Source: Bimastos eiseni (taxonomy: Eukaryota > Annelida > Clitellata > Crassiclitellata > Lumbricidae). From it: a stretch of DNA of 64,000 bases. Shown here piece by piece: positions 12,926 through 25,000 of this stretch (the stretch's first letter is position 1; the number at the start of each line of letters is the position of its first letter). Position numbers and translations under genes: made by a program. The stretch lies in NCBI GenBank assembly GCA_959347315.1, contig OY365813.1:15455518-15519517 (forward strand), read 5' to 3'. The notes under the pieces were generated by a model that worked only from the letters and a program-made list of their open reading frames with translations, had not been told where the DNA came from and did not search any database.

Positions 12926-13894
12926 TGGAGTCTGGTTTTTGGCCGTAGAGATCAGGAACACAGTGGCCGCATAGTTCACCAACCCCTCTACTGGGTGTCT
13001 CATGTGTTCCCCGAGCGAACGGCGAAGGTTTCGAGTGAATAGCTGTAAAAGTGTGGAAATGCATAAACAGAATTGTGTATAGACGCTGATGCGACAAAGT
13101 ACATGTCCACCTAACCAACTGTGCGAACTATTGCCAACTCCATACCTGCTACCTGTATCTCCCAAACCGTCCATTTGTCAAAGAAAAAGAGGTGTGGCAG
13201 ACAGAAATCACGTGCACATGTGCAGCATTCGTATGTCGGGGACCAACGTGTGTCGCTACTGGCGACTGAAAAGGAAACTTTCCTTGGGGTTAGTCCTGAA
13301 ACAGGTTTTTGGCCCTGGAGACAAGGAAGACGGCGTGCGCGGGGTTCAACTTTGCGGCGACTGGATACTCTGATAGAACTTTGGTTTTATTTTATGCAAG
13401 ATGCTAGATGCCCAGTGCTACCGGCCTATAGGCTCAAGATGACTATGCGCCGAGCCGGCGGAAAATTAATAGATCCTCCCGATTACAACCGTTGACAAAA
13501 AACCACCAAGATGAGAGAGCATAAGGAAACCGCGAGACTATGAGCTTGGGAAATATTTGTTAGTTCCTTGGAAGGCATGTCTCGAGGTCGAGGGAATTTT
13601 AGTGGACGCAGGCGTTGTCGTCATTTTAAAAACAAATATTACAAGGTCATCGAATTAAAAATTTTCTGGAAATAGACTTCTAGAGGCGGTTTAACTCTTT
13701 CAATATCAATGAAATAATTTGGAACGGAATGGATTATATTGGGCTTCCATAATATATATACTTTTGTGCCCTCGCTTTTTTTTCTGGGAACTCCCTCACT
13801 ACTTGCATAGTTGTTTCGGAATTCAGCTATTGTGGTCCTAAAACGGGCAGTGGGTGGCGGCTGTTCAGAGAGTGGGGCCAGGAGGCGTCGGTGC

Positions 13895-13960
13895 CCCGCT
13901 CAGGGCCAGATTAAGGCTTAATGGAACCCCAAGCCAGCATCAGATGTGGGTCCTTGTTGC
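13895..13960 (+). mobile_element. DNA-transposon-like terminus
   Basis: CAGGGCCAGATTAAGGCTTA and GGAACCCCAAGC resemble a CAGGGCCGGATTAAG-type terminus. A single end only. Confidence 0.3.
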
Positions 13961-14049
13961 TATGACAAACAAATTGTGCAGACGAGACAAAAAAGTTTAA
14001 TTTTAATTCTTTTCAGCTGAGAAAATGAACGCATGTCCCAAGTAGGCCT

Positions 14050-14160
14050 ATTAATAAAGGAGGAGGGTGACGCCAACAATTTTTGTCATCACACAGCGTC
14101 CTTAAACTGAAACTACCACTTTTTGTCTGGAGGATACCGTACTCTGCGCATTTATACCAC
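14050..14160 (-). repeat. Dispersed repeat family, copy A
   Basis: The minus strand has TAGTTTCAGTTTAAGG, then TGGCGTCACCCTCCTCCT and CTTGGGAC; shared with 22375-22490 and 37624-37730. Confidence 0.5.
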
Positions 14161-15689
14161 CACCCCACCCCCCCCACCTCCAGTGCATAGGCCCAATTGG
14201 TTGCTTTGCCCTCCACTTGGAAAGGGTTTCCACTCGCACACGGTTACTGCCTCGGATTATCCTGCTGTTTTTACGAAATCCTCAATTCGTTTCTGTGCAG
14301 CCGTGGCTAGGCTGGGAGCAGCTCTGACAAGACTTCGTGAAAGGCGATACGTAAATTCTCTGAATGAATGAATATTATTCTGTCTGTGGAATACAATATT
14401 CTATAGTCTTAGACAGATTAAACATCTATTTAACGCATGGAAAAAGTCGTATCCTAGCGTTGTAGGGATTCCACCTTCACAAGATAGCAATCATCAGAAG
14501 AGGAGACTGAGAGCTAAACCAGGGTTTATGTGGCATCTCGGTAAAGATCGGATTAGTCTCTGGCAATAGTAATTGGCTGAGCGGCCCAGAAGGAGCAGCG
14601 TTCTTGTCAAGAGGGAGACCAGCCAATCAGATTACAGATGGCCACAGGAACGAAACACAGCAACCTAAGCTACCAATGCTAACGAGGCTTAACCTGATTT
14701 GCCATGGCGAATATTCTATGCGCGATTTGTCAACATGGGTAATTATGTCGCTAAAATACATGTTTGTTATTTTAATTCACCTAAATGAGATACAAAAGTA
14801 ATTTGTTTATAACTTTCTATGAAATATCTATCAAAACACAAAGCAATGTGTTTTTGTCTCAATGCTACACAACCTCAATCACATAATTATGCTGATATTT
14901 AAGTAATTGTAGTTCTGGCAAGGCAACAATGTAGTGACAATCACAGGGTCAAGTTGGAAAAAAAGGCAAAAGCGGTCAATATTTTAAAATAAAAAACAAT
15001 GTGGTTCTTGTTAAAGTACTCCTTAAGTTTGGTTAGGTACACCTTGAGTGAATAAATCTTCAACCGATGAATTGATATGGCAATTGTAACACAAAAACTT
15101 GATTTCTGACAAATAATGAAATTTCTGGTACGTCCTTCTGATCCTCACTATACGCTGTGTGTGTGCATGCGAGCCTAAGGCGTTTACACAGAAGCGTTAT
15201 CCTCATCATCATCATCATCATCACCACCACCACCATGATCATCTTTATTTTAAAAAATGAGATGAAATATAATTTCAGTAATTTATTCCAGACATCATGT
15301 CAGTCGTCTGTTGGGCAAAATAATTATGAGCTTGTACATAATGTACTCGTATACTCATATTTTGACAGCAAGGCTACTACACTTTTGCCAAAAGAACAAT
15401 ACAGAAATGCAATGCCAGAAAATCTGTTAGACCAAAGCAAATGACTGATGGAAATGTTGCTGATTTACAACTTATCCCAAAGGAAGAGTTTTGAATCAAA
15501 TAATTTCTTCCAATTTTAGATGCATTGTCCACAAATCTCAAACAGAGATTTGAACTTGAAAAGTTGTTAAAGAGGTTTTGTTCCTTAACAAACTAAAGTT
15601 TCATATTTAATCAAATACCTGGACCATCAACCGTTAAACCAGCGCAAGAAGCAGAACAATTTCTGTAAGAATGTTATCCTGACGACATA
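14161..15689. other. No gene seen
   Basis: Contains a (CAT)n/(CAC)n stretch at 15200-15240. Open frames below 100 codons have no recognisable content. Confidence 0.65.
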
Positions 15690-15933
15690 GATAATTTACA
15701 AAAGAGCATATATCAAAACAAAAGGATCTTCATAAACGAAAACTTAACACCCAAAAATGCACAGATATTCGCCAGCACGCGTAAACTTCGCAAAGAACGG
15801 AAACTCTGCCACTTGGACATTCAACGGTTCTGTATACATCAGAACCACCGACACCAAAGATTTGCCGCCAAACAAGATATCGTCTATGGCTGACCTGCAC
15901 CAGCTGAGTTCAGCTGTTGGACATGTGTAGAAA
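15690..15933 (+). mobile_element. LINE ORF1 remnant
   Basis: It reads IFINENLTPKNAQIFASTRK, then, after a one-base frameshift near 15808, TWTFNGSVYIRT and a short tail to a stop at 15930. The INENLTPxN...W..NGxVxIR pattern is typical of ORF1 proteins of non-LTR elements in marine invertebrates. Confidence 0.6.
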
Positions 15934-16944
15934 TAAACATCCTCTCCGTGTCAATCCAGCTGTCTCGAGTTGTGACTGAAGTCTGTTTCAGGACCTTCCA
16001 CTCCTCATAAGCTGCGTATCTGCCACATGCTTCTTTTGTTTGCTTAATTACGTACTTTGTCGTTGTCTCTGGACACTCACTGTTAATGTTAATGATAAAC
16101 CTGTTGTCCCAATTGTTCAAGCAATTGACACTTGATTGTCAAATTCACGAAAGCATAAAGTCTTATGTATAATTACACTTCTGAGTACTTTATTCTAATT
16201 CATATGTCGAATATGTGTGTTCCATACTTTCACTTCCTTTTTCTGCTTATTTGATACTTGACGCTCTGATTGGAGTCCGGTACTGATTTGTTTTGTGTTG
16301 TCAACTGATGATGTACGGTTTTGGATGGTCTCGTATGATTGTTTGCCGTGCGAGCATGTGAGAGTGCTTATGTCTAGTGCAATGCCATAACGCCCCTCAG
16401 TTCACCTTCTTGTTAATGGGTATTACTTGAAGTTGTTTGATTCTAATTTACTGTACATAATATTTGCACAACCTATGCTATATGCGAATAATTTGTTTTC
16501 TTTCTATTTTCTATGTCCTTATTTCTGATTTATTTTAAACCAAACCAAACTCAAACCAATTACTGGAATAGACGACCTTCGTTTGTTAATTCGCTATAAT
16601 GACCTTCTGTTAGCTGATAACGAGTACACTGGGTACTCGGGCTGATGGTAATACACAGCGCATGGCGAAGGCTGAGATGGAGATGAGTGAGAACGTTATT
16701 GAATCCATTGATGACGAAGTGAATTTAAGCAATTTGCCTTTTAATACTAATGTCTGCCCACTTGATCAGCTTGAAGTCTTTTCTTCAACTGAGATTTTTC
16801 TACTGAATTACCAGAAGAGGATTTAGACCCAGACAACAAATTTTTTAACAACTTAGACTGGGGAAGCGACTATATTTGTATGGACTCCTTGGCCGCATCT
16901 CTCGGAGGTAACCACACTGCTGCTAGTCGGACCTGTCGGTGATG

Positions 16945-18090
16945 CATGTTAATTGTAGGAGTTTATCTAATAAATTAGATTAATTGGAAAATGTTCTTGA
17001 CACACTTCCGATCTCGGCTTTAGATGTCACTGAAACATGGCCGACTCAGGAAGTTGAAGATACTATAACAATTCCGCTGTTTAATTTTATTCATAGAGCG
17101 AGAGATTCGGGAAGGGGTGGCTGGGTGGGTTTCTTTCTACATAAAAGTATACAATTATTGATCTAGAGGAAAAACCCATTACTTTTGAATTCTTATTTCT
17201 GCAGATCAATGTGGGTAGTAAAAGCGTTTTCTTGGGAGTCATCTATAGACCTCCGGGCCATAATTTAAAATACTTTAATTCAAAGATAGAGAAGATACTA
17301 TATAAGATTAATAAAAGAAAAAACGTAATACTGCTAGGGGATTTTAACATTGATTTATTGAAAATAAATTCTCATTCTGATACTGACTTTTTCTATACCT
17401 TACAATCATCTTCTCACCTGTTACCGGTTATTACCAAACCCACGAGAATGAATACGTCTTCTGCTACCCTCATTGATAACACTTTTACTAACATCTGTCA
17501 CAATTTGAAGTCTTCTGCCATCCTGGCTATGGATCTCTCCGATCGTCTACCTATCTTTGCGGATTTCTCTCTCAATTTCCAGATTAGAGGATTAACTAAG
17601 CTTAACCAGCGCAGAAGCATTACGCCTGCAGCTATGGACGAATTTAGGACGCTCCTTACTTCCGTTAACTGGTCTCAAGTATTAACTGTTTCTGAGCAAG
17701 GATGCACGGAAATTGCTTACAACATTTTCTTTCAAGTTATAAAAGACATTTATGATAAATGTTTCCCACTTGTCTGTGAATCTTTTTCTCAGAGATCCAA
17801 ACTTTAACAACCCTGGATGACCCCAGCTTTATTGAAATCGTGTAAGACAAAGAACTCTCTATATAAAAAAATACCAGAAATATCCAACCGCTATTAACAA
17901 AGCAAAATTTGTCTCCTATAGGAATAAATTTAAAATAATAAAAACGAAAGCTACAAAGGACTATTATGCCAATCAATTTGCAATTCATAATGGTGACCTT
18001 AGACAAACTTGGAAAACCATTCAGGAAATCTTGAAAATTAAACGAGAATCTTCTTATATTGAATCAGCCTACAGAGGACGAGTAATCTGA
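16945..18090 (+). mobile_element. Decayed LINE, apurinic-type endonuclease and linker
   Basis: It reads HVNCRSLSNKLD, then ISALDVTETW and HRARDSGRGG; after a frameshift near 17165-17210, VFLGVIYRPPG, NVILLGDFNIDLL, KPTRMNTSSATLIDN and DLSDRLPIF. These are the endonuclease blocks of CR1/L2/Jockey-group LINEs. Several stops and the frameshift make it a pseudogene. The terminal SDHxP histidine is replaced by Arg. Confidence 0.85.
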
Positions 18091-18702
18091 AATCGCTACA
18101 TGGCATAAAAACCAAGTACTGCACAAATATTTGATTGTATTGTATATAAGTACGCCCATTCGATTTTATTATAATGTAGAGGTTTATAGAATCCATAATA
18201 AACCATTGTTCCCAGGTCACAATCTACCAGTGGCATCGAACTTCAACAGGAACTTCAACTATCATGGCATTCGAACTAATTTTTGCAACTTCTATAGATG
18301 CTTACAGAACTGGACCAACATTCCAGTAAATTTCAAGTTGCTGCCAACGGGGCAACATTCTAATGGCTCGAAAGTGTCGAAACGACACATGACATGTGGA
18401 AATATGACCAATACAACAATTGTTCTGTCCTCAGCACAATGTCACGCATTTGTTTAGTTTATGAATGAAAAAGTCGATTTGATATTTTGAATTATTTGTA
18501 GGCAAACCAAAATAGAAAAATTTCTTTATGCATGCTGACACAACTTACATGACAGGCAATTTTCCTCTTGATTGGCTTTTGACAGCCACAGTCTGCTCTC
18601 CGCATGTTGTCACTTTTCGTTTGACACGAACTGGTATGAGTCACATGACATCTTCGTTCTGACATCTTCAATCAGTTTACAAAACAATTAATCAATTGAC
18701 TC

Positions 18703-19284
18703 TGTGCACCGCATCCATGTCAATGCGGGGAGAGCGTCGATCCAGGTGGACATCACGGTCTGGTCTGCAGAAGATCAATGGGAAGAGCAGCACGACACTT
18801 TGCCATAAATGAAATAATCTGGAGAGCTCTCTTGAAAGCGGACATTCCAAGCTCAAAAGAACCATCGGGACTGATCCGCACCGCTGGCAAGAGACCAGAT
18901 GGCGCCACATTAATCCCATGGGCGAGAGGCAGACACCTAGCATGGGACGCAACAGTCATTCACACATGCGCATCCTCTTATGTACATCTGACAGCATCAA
19001 CAGCCGGTGGAGCAGCAGAACATGCCACAGAACGAAAGTGCATCAAGTACTCATCCCTCCCTACCACGCATGATTTTGTGCCAGTGGCCATCGAATCACT
19101 GGGCCCCATAAACCGTACTGGAATGGAGTTTCTACAAGAGCTGGGCCACCGTATGACACAGGCAACGGGAGACCCTCGCGAAACAACTCATCTTTTTCAA
19201 CGTCTGTCTATTTGTACACAACGTTTTAATGCAGTGGCATTCGGGGGCTCTTTCGTTCAGCCCGATGGGGACGAAAACCTATAA
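18703..19284 (+). mobile_element. Retroelement C-terminal protein fragment: zinc-knuckle plus RPDG/WDATV nuclease-like domain
   Basis: One open frame (194 codons) begins CAPHPCQCGESVDPGGHH and has a CxC...HxxxC cluster, then SSKEPSGLIRTAGKRPDG, IPWARGRHLAWDATV and ATGDPRETTHLFQRLSI. Spaced RPDG and WDxTV acidic motifs resemble a PD-(D/E)xK nuclease core. I recognise this combination from the C-terminal parts of retroelement polyproteins common in invertebrates; the host element here is truncated. A TGA directly precedes the frame and an AT-rich tail follows. Confidence 0.65.
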
Positions 19285-19615
19285 CAATAATAATATTAAT
19301 TAATATCTTACCTCCTATAAATTGGCATAGACCGTCTAACAAACGAACTGCGTACTGAACAACGAGCTACAGCGCATTATGGGGTGCTTAGGTTTCCGGC
19401 CATCGTACGGTATCTTTTGGCATGCAATCTCGGCGGCACTAAATTTTTCTATCAGAAGGCAGGGGGGACAAAGTGTGTACGAATAGATGTACTTTCAATG
19501 AGAAATCAATGGAGACAAAGTTGATATTAAGATTTGTATCCAGATCCAACAAACTGACATTAAGAACTAAAGCGACTAATCGAATATGCTGGCCGGAGCA
19601 GCGCGAAGCACTACA

Positions 19616-19670
19616 GCCAGTGGCGGCTCTAGGTTTTACCATCAGAGGAGGTATGGGGTGACCTCGTTTT
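19616..19670 (+). mobile_element. DNA-transposon-like terminus
   Basis: CAGTGGCGGCTCTAGGTTTT, a common terminal motif of non-autonomous DNA elements; a related CAGTAGCGGCACTAGATTTT occurs at 52305. Confidence 0.35.
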
Positions 19671-20982
19671 TGCCGTTTTCCAACTTGCGTCTTAATTTGA
19701 AGCAACGTTCACAAGCTCATAAATCCATCAATTTTAGAGATAGTTGCATGAAATTTTCAGGATATTTAGTCATTGTTGTTTAGATGAAATGCTGAAAAAG
19801 AGAAGAATGTGTGTTGAAAACCACAGTAAAGTACATGCAGTGGTAGCCCCTTACTTGCACAATCAGAATATGAACAGATTAAGCAAATGTTGCATCTGTT
19901 CTACCTCATACAGATCACACAACTTGAAGAAAATGCAGTTAAGACATAGTCTTTGTAATAGGCTCATCAGGTTACCCCCAACTGTCTAAATACAGTAGTG
20001 AAAACCTCATGCCTCTATCTGCTCTGCTTCTTGAGTTATTTCAATTGAATATTGCCGCAGAGAACATTTCGCGAAATTGGAGACCAATTTTTGCTGACCC
20101 CACCTCACTTTCAGGTGGCATATCTCCGTCAAATTTTGAAATATCTCAATAAAATGTTGTATTTGTGGCTCAAAATAATGACCTAACAAATGGAAAAATT
20201 TTCAGCAAAATCTAAGGTCGAAGGTAGGAAAATGGGATAAAATTGGTTGATTTCACGTGGTATGACTCTTATCATTTAACCATTTCCCACCACGTTTGTT
20301 TAAAATTCAATGGGAAATCAAAAATCTCCAGGTTTCTAACGCACCACTCGAAAGCCTAGAACTCTGACAAAAAGTAATCAAAACACCACACTTAAGGAGA
20401 TTGCTTTGATCAGTTTCTACTTGAGTGCAAGAGCCTAACAACAGATGGCAATAATCATCATACATTTTCGTTTAATCACATAAAAGGATGACAAGAGCAG
20501 CCTGTTACATTTAATTTAAGTCAAACTAAAAATGACGATACTCATATTCGAGGTGTTGGCCTTACTTTGAGTTACTTGGCAGCTATATATAACTGTATGT
20601 TATAACAATCATAACAATAAACAAATTTATATATATATTTATATATATATACTGCATATTATGTATAAATAATTTATTACTCAATACCATACTTTAATTT
20701 TTAGTTAGACTAAGACAATTGCATAACAAAAGCCATCACTATTTTTAAAACAAAATTAAATTTATTTCAGAAACATGGTAGCTGTGGTACATGTGCATAT
20801 TATTACATGTAGGCTTGCTAGATTAACTATGAAAACCATACTGTACAGTTATTAACGGTCAACAAGAAACTAGTCCGTGGACTGCTAGCACCTTCACTTA
20901 CACCCTTAGAAGAGGAAAGCGTCACTTAAGCTAGCCCTGAAGCAGTCATTTGCATGAAGTGTTAGTCACTTAATTTTCTTAG

Positions 20983-21148
20983 CCTCGGCATACTAGGGCG
21001 GGAGGCCAGTCCTCTCCCTCGTCATCAAACTCATCACAGAGGAGTGGCACCGGTAGAGCAGAACTCTCGACACAAATTTCTGCCATAGCAGGGATTTGAA
21101 CCCCTGTTCATGAAGATTGAGTTCTGCACACTAGCCACTACACTAATC
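20983..21148 (-). mobile_element. tRNA-derived SINE
   Basis: The minus strand has an A-box-like GTAGTGGCTAGTGTGC, a B box AGGGGTTCAAATCCCTGC, and downstream GGGAGAGGACTGGCC. It shares these blocks with the copy at 26072. Confidence 0.65.
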
Positions 21149-21978
21149 AAACACTAATAACCTTAACAAAAAACAAATCTACTGATAACATGTAATGACC
21201 AGTGTGCACTACAAGCTGCTGGGAAAACAACACAATTCGTCGGTAAAAACGTGAATTTCTACAAACCTATCTTAGCAGTTAACAAATAGCTAGTTAGTCA
21301 ATGTAGTTAGCACAATTAGTTAAGTCATAGGCCCAGAACAAATCTATAACTTGAACGAATTAACAAGATTTTAAACAACATGAATTTCTTAAAACAAAAT
21401 ATAATTTAGTGTGGCTCGCAAAGCATAAAAATAGGATGGAATCAGATAAATATGTTTAAGAAATAAACACTCTGGTACCTTTAGCCATAATCATTAGGAG
21501 CCGAGACAACAATCCAATTAATTGAGGATACAGGCAAGGTGTACTGGAAGAATGCTTTACTGAAAAATTACAGTAATCTTCATGAAAAACAATCCTCTTC
21601 ATACCATTAACACACATACATGCTAGAATGTAACAAACCACTGCACGAATAGGTCATCTACAGGTAAAGTACAGTAATTGTTAATTCATTGATTGCTTCC
21701 ACTGGCTAAGTTCATTGCAATGGGGAGGCCAGAAGTGAACAAGGTGTTCTAAAGTTCATGTCCGAACGTTTTCTGGGAGTGGGGTACCTCACTTGCAGAA
21801 CTAAGTTTCCAGCCTAATGGCCTCCCCAGTAGAATTGCCATGGTTAATTTTATATCCCTCAACAACAGTCTTTATAATGACCAAGGGTTGAAGGACATTT
21901 CATTTGAAGTGCAGAGACAATGAGCCCTCAAAATTATTCCCATTCAATGGAAAGAATAATTTGCAGTTCCTATCGTCT

Positions 21979-22095
21979 TTAGATTCGAAGGTTGCGCAGC
22001 AGATGGAGGGGTTTCCTGAACGAAGGCTGTCTCGTATGAGGAATGGTAGCTACAGGGAATCGCTCGTGGTATATGTCCGGATACGCCTTCTCGAA
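21979..22095 (-). CDS. DEPDC1: DEPDC1 last exon and stop
   Basis: The acceptor is TTTCTCTACAG. It encodes FEKAYPDIYHERFP and ends RKPLHLLRNLRI with TAA at 21981-21979, matching the human FQKEYPLIYQKRFP and its basic C-terminal tail. Confidence 0.94.
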   Translation of the reverse strand, partial: FEKAYPDIYHERFPVATIPHTRQPSFRKPLHLLRNLRI

Positions 22096-25000
22096 CTGTA
22101 GAGAAAGAAAAATGCCACATTCACAATGCTGAATTTATTCAAGAAAAGGAAACATTGAATTTTAATAGGTTTAAGGCTGGCTATTGGCCCCTTAACCATG
22201 CATCCCGAGTTATCTCGTTCATGAGTATAAAAGTCGTCTATGAACCATGGAGCACAAATTAATGCGTCATACTGCTGATATGTGCTGCTGATCGACTACG
22301 TAGGGAGGCTATTTAGATATCTCAGTCTTCTTGGCCAACTTCCAATTAGTGCGCGTACGTTGTGCAGTGTGTGCGTGGTAGTAGTTGCAGTTTAACAACA
22401 CTGTGTGGTAATAATGACCATTGGCGCCGCCCTCCTCCTGTATCCAGGCTTGGGACTGGCACTGGCAGAGTACAACCAGTGGCGAAGCTTAGTGTGTGCG
22501 TGGTGCACACACTGCACTACGTTGCGTTGGAGTATGGTTGGCATGTGGAGCCATTGCTGGAAGGCCGCGCATGCCCCATCCCCTGGGACTTGCTCTGATC
22601 TGCGTTGGGCGGCAGTCCGAGTTGTTTCTAATTATAGCTGTGACCATTGTCTCTCTCGCATCCCTTGTGCCCCCAGAGTCCTTCCGTGTTCGGTTGTGGG
22701 TGGTGTAATATGTAGGTATCATAAACATGGATATGGGATAATGGGAAGGTGTGTTTCAGTGCCTGCACTCCACAACAAAGACTTAGCTTTTGCGCTCATG
22801 AAATGTAATTTAGATAAATTAAAGAAACTCTTGATAAATTGTACTATTATGTTTTAGACACTCTACGTTAATTCCTTGTGCTATATAACATATATTGAAC
22901 CTTTTATTTTGTCTTTTCGTGTACTTGGACATTTGGGACTCGGACTCTAGCAACTCTGGACTCAGCTTAAGTGGACTCGACTACATCACTGACTTTTGGA
23001 CGATAAAAGGGTTAAGACACCACCAGGCGAAGCATTCTGCTTTCAGTACTGATCAAAATATCTCTGTTCCACAGTTGTTGAGGGACCTGAATGATGCATG
23101 GCTGAATGGATTCAACGCACAAGAGTTTGCAAATGATGATTTCTATTCACCTGGCAACGATTTTCTCATTGATGAATTTAGACAAGCATAGCACATTTTC
23201 AGCAGCTTAAACGACCATATAATAAGCATACAACCATCTCCCTAGAGGCAGTTGTAAGGCATCTGCAATTTATCTCCAACACTGACTGGAAGCCCTAAGT
23301 CATTAAAATTAATTGCTACAAAACAGTAAATCATCAACATTCAGTATATCCTTATCAACACGAATTTGTGTATTGACTTTAAACAGTAGGGTTACATGAA
23401 TCAAAGGAATGATACTGAAAACTTCAGTTGACATTACAAAAACCATCTACCTTCTTAAGTTGGTTGTTTCTGGTTTTTGCAGAGATAGTTTTGTTGCTGA
23501 TTATATCTTGCAAGAGTTTTCTCAGCTCGGCTTCTGTTCCCCTAACGCTCTGCAGTTGGTACTCGTCGCTTGATATCCGACTGCAATAGGTAACAGGAAC
23601 GTCCCCCGATCCTGATCCTTGGTTATAAGAATTCTAAAAGAATTAAGCAAAAAGGCACATTTTAACACTTTATTATATGTCTATAGAAACAATCCAACAT
23701 GGAGAAGAAAACTGCTTATTAAGAGTTCAGCTCCAACTTAAAAACACATTCAGTTCAAAACTGAGATTGAATTGCCTCTGAAAAACTAATTCCCATGCCA
23801 GTAGAAACAAAGCCTCTGCTAAAAGACAGCCACAAAGCCCTACTATTGCCAGACAGTGCGCAATGCCCTCTAAGATAAGCAATTGTATAATATGCCGGGC
23901 AGATCAAACAGTTCACAGCTCTTAGTGTAATTCTGTTCCTTGTATTCATGCTCAACATAATTACATTGACATAGCACTTTCAGTCCCTCAAAAAATGTTA
24001 CATAAAACATTGCATTTAACGTAAATGAATTTGACAGCCTGAACAATTCATTAGCAAATGACAATTAGTTCTTCTTATGCAATAATGCATGACAACTAAT
24101 TGAAGATACAATAATGTAAAAATTAGTTCCTGTTATGCAAAAATGCATGACAACTATTTAATTGAGGATACAACAAAGTAATAATTAATAACAAGTAATA
24201 ACACAGTTCGACTGCCAACCATTCAATCGGCCTTAAACCCTTCTTCTAGACTGATCACATGTTTCTCTCATATATTGATGATCTTCATTACGAACGAATT
24301 GCAAAGGCAACCTATTGAAGGTCGCAGCTCCTATCCCTATATACGATACTCCATATGGTCTCCAAAGCATTGCACGACCAGGTTCCAAAGAACCTCTGCA
24401 TTCTCCTCCGTAAACAGTCCTTTGCTCTCTTTCTCTCCAGTACCTTTGTCCTTGAGACAAATTTGACCTCTTTGTGTTTGATGAGAGTGCACAGAAAGCA
24501 ACTGGGAATAAATGCAGCTAGTTGTCAAGGAATTAAATCTTTATTGTTAGTATCAGAAAGCGAACTGCGACCCGCGCACTCTGTTACAGATACGCTGATG
24601 TGCCTGAGACGCAGCCTACGCCCCAACTGATGTATCTGACTGGGTCAGTATGAAATGCACAGATATGAAGTCAGCCTTTCAATCACCTTGAATAATAAAC
24701 AGATTGCTCAATATCAACAATCTATCAGAGCAGTGAAAGCTTAGTTTAAAGATAATCTTCCCAGAAATACAACAAATGTTGAAGGTCTCAATATAAACAT
24801 GTTTTCGACTTTACCGCCGGCATAGAATGGCCACAATCAACCCTGCATTGGCACCTAGGAGCAGTCTCGCATTGTTTTGGCCAGTCCAGGATGAATTCTC
24901 CATATCTGAAGAAAACCGCTGCCAAAGACGAAGTCAGTTGCGGATCACGTCGTCTTTCATCCGTACATCGAAAGAGTGCTGTGGCAAGTCTACACACCAT

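Larger units (their letters stand above)
19300..21978. other. Intergenic, downstream of DEPDC1; SINE and TE ends only
   Basis: Besides the TE end at 19616 and the SINE at 20983-21148, only AT-rich sequence is seen. No AATAAA for DEPDC1 on the minus strand within about 500 bp of its stop. Confidence 0.6.

Noticed and set aside
13121..13495. 124-codon plus-strand frame
   Set aside because: Overlaps a dispersed repeat; no domain seen.
22895..23191. 98-codon plus-strand frame in the last DEPDC1 intron
   Set aside because: Starts at a non-ATG codon, no recognised domain; could be a transposon relic but nothing supports a gene.
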